Source: Bacteroidales bacterium
Lineage (GTDB): Bacteria; Bacteroidota; Bacteroidia; Bacteroidales; JAADJA01
Reading direction: 5' to 3'
Assembly: GCA_021107975.1 (NCBI GenBank)
Contig: JAIORT010000523.1
Coordinates: 1-6,485 of the forward strand
Length of the DNA stretch: 6,485 nt
Under the pieces are notes generated by a model, which ran no database searches, had not been told where the DNA came from, and saw only the letters and a program-made list of their open reading frames with translations. Each line of letters opens with the position of its first letter. Position 1 is the stretch's first letter. Below are positions 1 through 6,485 of the stretch, one piece after another. The position numbers were made by a program, and so were the translations under genes.

Positions 1-57
1 TAATTAGAGACTGTCAATAAAGTCATTGAAATGAAAAAAATTAATAATATTCCTTAT

Positions 58-2166
58 TTAATCCCCACTGTTTGCTACTGAAAAAATTATTTGAGCATTA
101 TTTAATGTTTCGATTGCCTTAAATATTTCCGCCACTTCTTCAATATTATCTTTTTCAACTTTTATGGTTTTAATCAAATAATAGCTCATTATTAAAACCT
201 GGTTTTCCTTAGGTTGACTGACACTAAAAGAAAAGCTGCCGTAATTATTATCAAGATTGATATTTTCCGGTTTAGATTTTATTTCAATAGGTTTATCAAA
301 ATTAATCATATAAGCGTAAGTGTCAGTTCCCATGAAGTCGGGATAAAAGTCAGTATATCTATGTGTTGAATCGAAGTCAGGATAGATAATATGCTTGATC
401 CAGTCTTTAATAATTAATTTGTATTCGGCTTCTCCTGTTTCAATAATATCTTTTGCATTATAATCTGCATTTACAGATGTCCTGAACGGATAAAAGATGT
501 CCGTTTCGCCTGGTTCAACATTGGTAATGGTTTTAATCCCTTTAATATCCCAAACTTTTTTAAGGTATAATGGGTTAATAGTAGAATCACATGGTCGATC
601 CTGGTAAATAAACCTAATTAATGTTGAAAATTGTCCTGACAATGATATTTTGGTGGAGAAATAAACAATATTTTTATTTAAATCTACTTTCACAAGACTG
701 TTTGTTTTCCTGTAATTATCCTTAACCGAACTGGAAGGCGTGGTTAATATTCGTGCAATATCATTGAAATTTCTTTTATAACCCGCATAGTCATAAGTGT
801 ATAATAAAAAAACCGGTACATTCTCATAGTAAAAAGGCAATTCTTCACAATACAGGCTATTTCTGTCTGATTTCGGTAAAATATAAACAAGCATATTATT
901 GTTTAAAATCGCAGCAAAAAGAAAATCATTGTCATACATCGGGGCATAATATTTCGGAGAGATACTTCCATATCTTTTGTCTGCGACATAAGCCGTAAAA
1001 AAATCATTACCCAGTTTTGGGATCATACTTGCGTAAATAAATTCCTTGTTTTGCTCACGTACTATACCACCATATAATTCTACCCCTGAGTGATCTCTTT
1101 TATAATCTTCGTCATTATTATAAAAACTGAATGCATCATCATATTTAACACTATCTGCCACCCAACGCTGAAAAAATCGCAACCTGTTTATACCAATGGT
1201 ATCTTCACGTGCCATATTAATATATTTGTCAGCCACCCGTTGAAATCTAAGATTATCTTTGTCTTTTGCACCAATTGTATTATCAACAACAGCAGAGCGT
1301 AATTTTCCTTCTCTGAACAAAGTCAGAAAATACCATAATGGTATAAAATCCTCCTGGAACGAATTATAATGCTCATATAAAAGTTCGTAAGGTTTAGGGC
1401 TAAATGAAAACCATGGCAGTTCGGTATGCGGGTGAGATCCCGGTTCATCCAAACAACCGGACAGGTTTTCAAAATGCCAAAAGTAAGTCATATAATTGTC
1501 TTCTAACTCAATAGAAGGTGTGGCATTATTCATGAAATTTGTATCTACTTCCAGGTTTTTATGGTGCGACCATTTCAGATCAAATGATTTACGGGGGTGT
1601 ATGCTGTGCATAAATATCCTTATTGAGAATAGTCGATACCAGTTGTTAATAAAAGGTAAGTGATAATGATATTTAATTTTAAGAATATCGCCAATCTCAA
1701 TATTATCAAATGTATAAGTGTATTTATATATAGTTCCAAATCTATTTCTGTCATTTACAACCCTTTCTTCTATATTGCCTTTTTGAGGATTCAGCTTATA
1801 GGTCGAATCATTTTGTTTAACAATGTAAGCATCAAAGTTAGTTATCTCTATTTCATCAAACAGGCGGTTTACATTTTTTATCCCTGATGCATGTGGTAAG
1901 TATATTTCATCAAATGGCTGTGGTAAGCAGAAAGGGTTTACTAATTTAATTCCGTCTTCATTAATAATTTTATAATCAATTTCCTTTTCCACAATTATAT
2001 TTATAAAAGCAGCTTTTTCGCCGGAAAACTTAACCTTTAAGGATTCATTCAAAATAATTAAATCCGCGGTTTTGGCAGCTTCTGTAAATTCAGAATCACT
2101 TAGCTGTCCAATGGCAAACTGAATACTTAGTATTAATACGCAGATGATAAGAGTAATTTTTCCCAT
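58..2166 (-). CDS. Secreted DUF3857 / transglutaminase-like domain protein, probably catalytically inactive
   Basis: This encodes a 702-residue exported protein of unknown function. Residues 1-20 form a signal peptide: a Lys, a hydrophobic core (ITLIICVLILSIQF) and a likely cut after AIG before Gln21. There is no lipobox Cys, so the protein is probably periplasmic or outer-surface. Residues about 45-260 resemble DUF3857, including the YFWHFENL stretch at 228-235 and the LPWFSFSP stretch at 250-257. Residues about 325-432 sit where these proteins carry a transglutaminase-like domain, and 490-700 look like the beta-rich C-terminal part. The usual Cys-His-Asp triad is not visible: the G-D-C-K-D-type motif is replaced by GGIVREQNK (366-374), and the His region reads YDNDFLFAAI (411-420). 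The ATG at 2166 is chosen because the signal peptide starts there; no good Shine-Dalgarno site precedes it, as is common in Bacteroidota. The gene ends in TAA at 58-60. It is divergent from the ATPase gene. Family assignment is from recalled patterns; the specific role is unknown. Confidence 0.75.
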   Translation of the reverse strand: MGKITLIICVLILSIQFAIGQLSDSEFTEAAKTADLIILNESLKVKFSGEKAAFINIIVEKEIDYKIINEDGIKLVNPFCLPQPFDEIYLPHASGIKNVNRLFDEIEITNFDAYIVKQNDSTYKLNPQKGNIEERVVNDRNRFGTIYKYTYTFDNIEIGDILKIKYHYHLPFINNWYRLFSIRIFMHSIHPRKSFDLKWSHHKNLEVDTNFMNNATPSIELEDNYMTYFWHFENLSGCLDEPGSHPHTELPWFSFSPKPYELLYEHYNSFQEDFIPLWYFLTLFREGKLRSAVVDNTIGAKDKDNLRFQRVADKYINMAREDTIGINRLRFFQRWVADSVKYDDAFSFYNNDEDYKRDHSGVELYGGIVREQNKEFIYASMIPKLGNDFFTAYVADKRYGSISPKYYAPMYDNDFLFAAILNNNMLVYILPKSDRNSLYCEELPFYYENVPVFLLYTYDYAGYKRNFNDIARILTTPSSSVKDNYRKTNSLVKVDLNKNIVYFSTKISLSGQFSTLIRFIYQDRPCDSTINPLYLKKVWDIKGIKTITNVEPGETDIFYPFRTSVNADYNAKDIIETGEAEYKLIIKDWIKHIIYPDFDSTHRYTDFYPDFMGTDTYAYMINFDKPIEIKSKPENINLDNNYGSFSFSVSQPKENQVLIMSYYLIKTIKVEKDNIEEVAEIFKAIETLNNAQIIFSVANSGD
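1968..1997. repeat. 30-bp perfect direct repeat, copy A (inside the DUF3857 gene)
   Basis: These 30 bases are identical, in the same orientation, to 3780-3809. The copy begins TTTTATAATCAA and ends CCACAATTA. Here it is coding: read on the minus strand it specifies the conserved-looking segment IIVEKEIDYK near residues 57-66 of the DUF3857 protein. Weaker similarity with small indels extends leftwards (TTAATAA at 1961 and at 3771) and a few bases rightwards. Because this copy lies in continuous coding sequence, it is more likely the source than the recipient. Confidence 0.95.
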
Positions 2167-2291
2167 GATTTCAATTAGAAAGAAAAATTTCCTTGTAAAA
2201 ATAAAAAAAATAAACTGACTAAAAATAATTATTTTAATTCAATAAAATATGCTGTCAATAATAATTAGTGTCCATCTTTTAACTACTGAAG

Positions 2292-2380
2292 TTGTAAAAA
2301 ACCAAACGTATTTTTGTACTAAAAACGTAATAATCCAAACGTATTTTTACATAAATGACGTAATAAACCAAACATATTTG
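2292..2380. repeat. Three tandem 33-bp-period repeats (putative operator or iteron-like array)
   Basis: Three 18-bp cores lie at exact 33-bp steps: TTGTAAAAAACCAAACGT (2292-2309), ACGTAATAATCCAAACGT (2325-2342) and ACGTAATAAACCAAACAT (2358-2375). The first two are followed by ATTTTT and the third by ATTTGC. CCAAAC is invariant at 2302, 2335 and 2368. The palindromic tetramer ACGT recurs at 2306, 2325, 2339 and 2358, giving alternating 19- and 14-base steps, which would suit a symmetric DNA-binding protein on repeated faces of the helix. The array sits in the divergent intergenic region and ends about 52 bases before the ATPase start. It is too short, and its spacers (9 bp) too small, for a CRISPR array. 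A regulatory operator is the simplest reading; replication iterons are less likely next to chromosomal housekeeping genes. Confidence 0.8.
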
Positions 2381-2381
2381 C

Positions 2382-2389
2382 TATTTTTG
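2382..2389 (+). promoter_or_regulatory. Possible -7 box for the AAA/DUF4143 gene
   Basis: TATTTTTG fits the Bacteroidota -7 consensus TAnnTTTG exactly and lies about 42 bases before the ATG at 2432, giving a leader of roughly 35 bases. No clear TTTG-type -33 element is found at the normal distance upstream; that position falls in the third repeat core. In such AT-rich DNA a chance match is possible. Confidence 0.35.
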
Positions 2390-2431
2390 TAAAATAATTT
2401 CAATTAGACAAAAATTAATATCTAAATACTT

Positions 2432-3787
2432 ATGATACGTTTTTTTACCGAATATCTGACAGACTGGAAAAATCGCACACATCGAAAACCTTTGATTGTA
2501 AGGGGAGCCAGACAAGTGGGCAAAACTTATACTATTGAAAAATTCGGTAATAAATATTTCTCTGATGTAATAAAAGTAAACTTTGAAGAAACACCTGAAT
2601 TAAAACAATTCTTCATAACCAACAATGTAGAGCAAATTGTTCAAAATTTGGAAATTTACTTTGGAAGGAAAATTAAATTATCCGATACATTACTTTTTCT
2701 TGATGAAATTCAAGCTTGCCCCGAAGCAATAGTTACTTTACGATATTTTTATGAGAAAATTCCAAATTTACATGTTATTGCTGCAGGCTCTTTATTAGAT
2801 CATACTTTAAACGATTTACAATATTCCATGCCTGTCGGAAGGGTTGAATTCGCTTATATGTACCCTCTATCTTTTTATGAGTTTCTAATTGCAATTAATG
2901 AAAAACTTCTTGTTGAGTTTCTGAAAAGCTATAAAATCCAACAAAAAATCCCTCAGCCAATTCATAATAAATTGATAGAATTAGTTCGTTTGTATTTTTT
3001 TATTGGAGGAATGCCTGAAGCTGTTAAAATTTATGCTGAAACAAAAAGTTTAATTAATACTGAACGTATTCATGAAAGTATAATCAAATCTTTAGAGTTT
3101 GATTTTTCGAAATATGGTACACGTTCGCAACAAATCACAATGACAAAACTGTTGAAATATGTACCGAGAGCAACAGGGCAAAAATTCAAGTACGCTAATT
3201 TCGATAATTCTATCCGTTCAGATACCATTAGAAAAGCATTGGATTTATTGAGTATGAGTAGGATAATTCATCTTATTCACAATACAAAAGCAACAGGTAT
3301 TCCGCTTGAACATGGTGCTATGGAAAAAGTTTTCAAAACTCTTTTTCTTGATATAGGGCTTTCGAATCATATTCTTAAACTACGACTTACAGATCTGGAA
3401 AATCTAAACTTGTACAATGAAGGTAGCCTTGCAGAACAATTCATCGGACAAGAACTTTTATGTTTACCCCCTTACTTTACCGAAAACAATATTAATTATT
3501 GGATACGCGAAAAAAGAAATTCAGAGGCAGAAATTGACTATCTTATCCAATCAGGAAACCAAATTATTCCGATTGAAGTAAAAGCCGGAAAAACGGGAAC
3601 ACTAAAATCATTACAAATTTTTGTTACCGAAAAAAAATTAGAAAAAGCAATTCGATTCAATTCAGATTTGCCTTCTTCAATACAAGTTGATACATCTATA
3701 AAAATTAGTAATAGTATAAAAAAAGTAAATTTTCAACTTATTTCACTTCCTTTTTATCTTGTTCAGGAATTTAATAAATTTTTATAA
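2432..3787 (+). CDS. AAA_14 / DUF4143 family ATP-binding protein
   Basis: This is a 451-residue protein of the AAA ATPase plus DUF4143 family, which is common and often multicopy in anaerobes and Bacteroidota and has no settled function. Walker A is GARQVGKT at 25-32. Walker B is LLFLDE at 87-92. A sensor-like AAGSLL lies at 117-122, followed by the family signatures VGRVEFAYMYPLSFYEFL (135-152) and FFIGGMPEAV (189-198). Residues about 230-292 look like a winged-helix segment. The C-terminal DUF4143 part carries GSLAEQFIGQEL (331-342) and AEIDYLI...PIEVKAGK (366-387), where Glu335, Asp369, Glu382 and Lys384 fit a PD-(D/E)XK nuclease-like core. The length is normal for the family and no frame break is seen. 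The start is firm because an in-frame TAA lies at 2423-2425. No Shine-Dalgarno site is evident. Upstream lies the 33-bp repeat array. The last codons and stop fall inside a 30-bp duplication. DNA binding or nuclease activity is inferred only; no antitoxin or partner gene is visible. Confidence 0.9.
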   Translation: MIRFFTEYLTDWKNRTHRKPLIVRGARQVGKTYTIEKFGNKYFSDVIKVNFEETPELKQFFITNNVEQIVQNLEIYFGRKIKLSDTLLFLDEIQACPEAIVTLRYFYEKIPNLHVIAAGSLLDHTLNDLQYSMPVGRVEFAYMYPLSFYEFLIAINEKLLVEFLKSYKIQQKIPQPIHNKLIELVRLYFFIGGMPEAVKIYAETKSLINTERIHESIIKSLEFDFSKYGTRSQQITMTKLLKYVPRATGQKFKYANFDNSIRSDTIRKALDLLSMSRIIHLIHNTKATGIPLEHGAMEKVFKTLFLDIGLSNHILKLRLTDLENLNLYNEGSLAEQFIGQELLCLPPYFTENNINYWIREKRNSEAEIDYLIQSGNQIIPIEVKAGKTGTLKSLQIFVTEKKLEKAIRFNSDLPSSIQVDTSIKISNSIKKVNFQLISLPFYLVQEFNKFL

Positions 3788-3809
3788 TCAATTTCCTTTT
3801 CCACAATTA
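3780..3809. repeat. 30-bp perfect direct repeat, copy B (end of the ATPase gene and its 3' flank)
   Basis: This is identical to 1968-1997 and in the same orientation. It covers the final Phe/Leu codons and the TAA stop (3785-3787) of the ATPase gene, then 22 bases of non-coding DNA. Translated on the minus strand it still reads NVIVEKEIDYK, matching the DUF3857 protein, but a minus-strand stop lies not far upstream and no gene is present. It therefore looks like a small transferred fragment, not a working paralogue. Confidence 0.95.
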
Positions 3810-3977
3810 CATTTGATAATTGAACTTGTGTAATCCAAAAGAATAATTAAACTGACACTAAACGGGAATGCAAACAGATAAAGAAACAAACAGCACTAAA
3901 TCATTTAACTGGTTTATACAAAAATAGAAAAGTTTATGCGTTTCAGTATAACAATAGAGCAATAAAACATTTTTTTC

Positions 3978-3985
3978 TACTTTTG
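3978..3985 (+). promoter_or_regulatory. Probable valS promoter (-7 box)
   Basis: TACTTTTG matches TAnnTTTG exactly and is followed by GCGCC, a context often seen in Bacteroidota promoters. It lies 35 bases before the valS ATG, so transcription would begin near 3990 with a leader of about 30 AT-rich bases and no Shine-Dalgarno site. No strong -33 TTTG is seen at the right spacing. The rest of the 233-base gap between the ATPase gene and valS (3788-4020) shows no gene, RNA leader or clear terminator. An own promoter implies valS is not dependent on the ATPase gene for expression. Confidence 0.55.
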
Positions 3986-4020
3986 CGCCTTTGTAAATAT
4001 AAATTCAACTAGATACAAAT

Positions 4021-6485
4021 ATGAACATTCCCAGTAAGTACAATCCCGGACAGACTGAAGAAAAGTGGTACACCTACTGGATGGAACAAGGCTTTTTCAG
4101 AAGTGTTCCTGATGAGCGTGAGCCTTATTGTATTGTAATCCCGCCTCCAAATGTAACAGGTGTACTTCACATGGGTCACATGCTTAACAATACAATTCAG
4201 GATGTACTTGTACGCCGTGCCCGTATGCAGGGTAAAAACACTCTATGGCTCCCCGGCACCGACCATGCTTCCATCGCTACTGAGGCTAAGGTAGTTGCCA
4301 GGTTAAAAGAGGATGGCATAGCTAAATCGGAAATCACACGTGAGGAATTCATGCAACATGCCTATGAATGGAAGGACAAGCATGGCGGGATCATTCTCGA
4401 ACAGTTGAAAAAATTAGGCGCTTCCTGCGACTGGGAACGGACACGATTTACTATGGATGAGGCATTATATGAATCGGTAATCGATGTTTTTATCGACTTG
4501 TACAATAAAGGTCTTATCTATCGCGGAGTGCGTATGGTAAACTGGGATCCCAAAGCCCTGACAGCTCTTTCGGATGAAGAGGTTATTTTTAAAGAAGTTC
4601 AGTCGAAGCTATATTACCTTCGTTATAAAGTTGAGGGATCGGATGATGATTGGGTAACTATTGCTACAACACGCCCGGAAACCATTCTCGGTGATACTGC
4701 AGTTTGTATAAACCCAAATGATGACAGATTTAAACATCTGCCTGGCAAAAGAGTACTTGTTCCGCTGATCAACCGGTCGGTTCCCATTATTGAAGATGAT
4801 TATGTTGACATGGAATTCGGAACAGGATGTCTTAAAATTACACCGGCTCACGATATTAACGACTATGAAATCGGCATCAGGCATAAACTCGACACTATTG
4901 ATATTTTCAATGATAACGGAACATTGAATAAAAGTGCCGAACTTTATATCGGTGAGGACAGGTTTGAAGCTCGTGATAAAGTCCTTGAAGACCTTGAAAG
5001 AGCCGGTCATATTGTCAAAATAGAGGATTATGTGAATAAAGTGGGCTATTCCGAGAGAACTGATGTTGTTATCGAGCCAAAACTTTCGTTGCAGTGGTTC
5101 CTGAAAATGAAAGAGCTGGCAAAACCTGCCCTTGAAGTTGTAATAAATAATACTGTCAAATTTCATCCCGCTAAATTCAAAAATACTTACAGGCACTGGA
5201 TGGAGAATGTCCGCGACTGGTGTATATCGCGGCAACTTTGGTGGGGGCAGCAAATTCCCGCATATTATCTACCAAACAGGGAGATTGTGGTAGCCAAAAC
5301 TAAGGAAGAAGCGTTTGAATTAGCCAAACAAAAATTCAACCTTCCCGATTTAAAGATAGACGAACTTAAACAGGATGAAGATGTTTTGGATACCTGGTTC
5401 TCGTCATGGCTTTGGCCTATATCTGTTTTTGACGGAATCAGATACCCTGACAATGATGATATTAAATATTATTACCCGACCAACGACCTTGTTACTGCTC
5501 CTGAGATATTATTTTTCTGGGTGGCAAGGATGATTATGGCAGGATTGGAATACAGAGGTGATATCCCTTTTAAAAATGTTTATCTCACAGGCATAGTCAG
5601 GGATAAGCTGGGAAGGAAAATGTCGAAGTCGCTTGGTAATTCGCCCGACCCTATTGAACTGATGAATAAGTTTGGAGCCGATGGTGTTCGTGTTGGCATG
5701 TTGCTGACATCGCCGGCAGGAAATGACCTTCCGTTTGATGATGTGCTTTGCGAGCAGGGAAGAAATTTCAGTAATAAAATATGGAATGCTCTCAGGCTTA
5801 TAAAAGGCTGGAACGTGGATGAAAATATTGAACAGCCTGACTATTGTTTCACTTCGGCTAAATGGTTCGATGCAAAGATGAATGCAGCTATTAAAATTAT
5901 TGATGACCATTTTTCTAAATACAGAATATCGGATGCTTTAATGGCTGTTTATAAATTGATTTGGGATGATTTCTGTTCGTGGTATCTGGAGATGATCAAA
6001 CCCGGTTATCAAAAGTCTGTTGATAAAGTTACTTATGAAAGAACCATCGGATTCTTCGAAGATTTAATGAAGATTCTTCATCCTTTCATGCCGTTCATTT
6101 CCGAAGAAATATGGCATCACCTAAGAGAAAGGGGGGAAAAGGATTGTATTATTGTTGCCCGAATACCGGAAAGTAAAAAATTTGATAAATCCATCCTCGA
6201 AACTTTTGATGTCGAAACACAAGTCATCATAGCAATAAGAAACCTTAGAAAAGAAAAAAATATTCCCAATAAGGAATCTATTGAATTGTTTATAAAGAAA
6301 AACTACCAACAAGAACCCGATCATACTTTCGACAGCATTATCTCCAAACTCTGTAATCTCAGTGCTATTAAATATGTTGACGAAAAGGTTGCCGGAACTG
6401 CATCTTTTATCGTGAAGTCAACAGAGTTTTATGTTCCTTTGGGGAGTTCGGTTGATGTGGAGGCTGAGATCAGAAAGTTAGAAGA
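4021..6485 (+). CDS. valS: Valyl-tRNA synthetase, cut by the right window edge
   Basis: This is a cytoplasmic class I synthetase that charges tRNA-Val with valine using ATP. There are 821 full codons in the window with no stop; bacterial ValRS is usually about 870-950 residues, so the missing part is mostly the C-terminal coiled-coil arm that contacts tRNA. The order of parts is complete: PPPNVTGVLHMGH with the HMGH signature at 50-53; the CP1 editing domain that removes mischarged Thr, with ATTRPET at 215-221 and PAHDIND including His277-Asp278; DWCISRQLWWG from 399; DTWFSS at 457-462; KMSKS at 533-537; and the anticodon-binding helical domain with FCSWYLE at 651-657. The window ends at SVDVEAEIRKLE, where the coiled coil begins. 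The start is firm because an in-frame TAA lies at 4000-4002 with no other start codon between. The gene is visibly richer in G+C than the two upstream genes, as expected for a highly expressed core gene. Confidence 0.98.
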   Translation, partial: MNIPSKYNPGQTEEKWYTYWMEQGFFRSVPDEREPYCIVIPPPNVTGVLHMGHMLNNTIQDVLVRRARMQGKNTLWLPGTDHASIATEAKVVARLKEDGIAKSEITREEFMQHAYEWKDKHGGIILEQLKKLGASCDWERTRFTMDEALYESVIDVFIDLYNKGLIYRGVRMVNWDPKALTALSDEEVIFKEVQSKLYYLRYKVEGSDDDWVTIATTRPETILGDTAVCINPNDDRFKHLPGKRVLVPLINRSVPIIEDDYVDMEFGTGCLKITPAHDINDYEIGIRHKLDTIDIFNDNGTLNKSAELYIGEDRFEARDKVLEDLERAGHIVKIEDYVNKVGYSERTDVVIEPKLSLQWFLKMKELAKPALEVVINNTVKFHPAKFKNTYRHWMENVRDWCISRQLWWGQQIPAYYLPNREIVVAKTKEEAFELAKQKFNLPDLKIDELKQDEDVLDTWFSSWLWPISVFDGIRYPDNDDIKYYYPTNDLVTAPEILFFWVARMIMAGLEYRGDIPFKNVYLTGIVRDKLGRKMSKSLGNSPDPIELMNKFGADGVRVGMLLTSPAGNDLPFDDVLCEQGRNFSNKIWNALRLIKGWNVDENIEQPDYCFTSAKWFDAKMNAAIKIIDDHFSKYRISDALMAVYKLIWDDFCSWYLEMIKPGYQKSVDKVTYERTIGFFEDLMKILHPFMPFISEEIWHHLRERGEKDCIIVARIPESKKFDKSILETFDVETQVIIAIRNLRKEKNIPNKESIELFIKKNYQQEPDHTFDSIISKLCNLSAIKYVDEKVAGTASFIVKSTEFYVPLGSSVDVEAEIRKLE

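Noticed and set aside
11..2261. CTGTCAATAA at 11-20 and 2252-2261 flanks the DUF3857 gene as a direct repeat.
   Set aside because: Ten AT-rich bases are too few to be meaningful, and there is no other sign of element ends there.
2292..2380. The tandem array as a CRISPR.
   Set aside because: Only three units, conserved cores of 18-24 bp with spacers of about 9-15 bp that are themselves similar, and no cas gene nearby.
2168..2408. ATTTCAATTAGA occurs at 2168-2179 (just before the DUF3857 start) and at 2397-2408 (just before the ATPase start).
   Set aside because: A 12-base match is expected a few times by chance in 6.5 kb of this base composition, and the similarity breaks down quickly on both sides.
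3804..3834. Hairpin CAATTA/TAATTG (3804-3822) and an alternative ATTACA/TGTAAT pairing (3806-3834), as a terminator of the ATPase gene.
   Set aside because: The stems are six AT-rich pairs without a following T-run, so they do not make a convincing intrinsic terminator.
3829..3848. A possible fourth, degenerate copy of the 33-bp repeat after the ATPase gene (TAATCCAAA at 3831-3839, as at 2331-2339).
   Set aside because: Only nine bases match; the ACGT tetramers and the following ATTTTT are missing.
3788..4020. A T-box or other RNA leader controlling valS.
   Set aside because: The predicted leader is only about 30 bases and no specifier stem, T-box sequence or terminator is present; T-boxes are also not typical of Bacteroidota.
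4609..6324. Several open frames of 60-215 codons on the minus strand opposite valS, and small plus-strand frames opposite the DUF3857 gene.
   Set aside because: They lie wholly within strongly supported coding sequence on the other strand, and their translations show no domain, signal or family motif.

Overview
The window looks like chromosomal DNA of an AT-rich member of the Bacteroidota. Three things suggest this: a valyl-tRNA synthetase with wording typical of that phylum (for example LVTAPEILFFWVARM and RKMSKSLGNSPDP), TAnnTTTG-type -7 promoter boxes with no clear Shine-Dalgarno sequences, and a secreted DUF3857-type protein. The assignment rests on recalled family patterns, not on a database search.

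Layout: bases 1-57 are the short 3' flank of the first gene, with no convincing terminator. Bases 58-2166 (minus strand) encode a 702-residue exported protein with the DUF3857 / transglutaminase-like architecture, whose expected catalytic triad appears to be missing. Bases 2167-2431 form a divergent intergenic region with three tandem copies of an 18-24 bp motif at an exact 33-bp period, and a possible promoter for the next gene. Bases 2432-3787 (plus strand) encode a 451-residue AAA_14/DUF4143 ATPase with intact Walker motifs and a PD-(D/E)XK-like C-terminus. Bases 3788-4020 hold no gene; they carry the end of a 30-bp duplication and the promoter of valS. Bases 4021-6485 (plus strand) encode valS, open to the right edge and lacking only its last part, the C-terminal coiled coil.

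The three genes do not form an obvious pathway. valS is housekeeping and has its own promoter. The DUF3857 protein is an envelope protein of unknown role. The ATPase looks like an independent accessory cassette placed between them. The most striking structure is a 30-bp perfect direct repeat: one copy lies inside the DUF3857 coding sequence and the other covers the last codons, stop codon and 3' flank of the ATPase gene. Together with the 33-bp array upstream of the ATPase, this suggests the ATPase unit has been rearranged or inserted here and may be controlled by a dedicated DNA-binding protein, possibly itself. That last step is inference.
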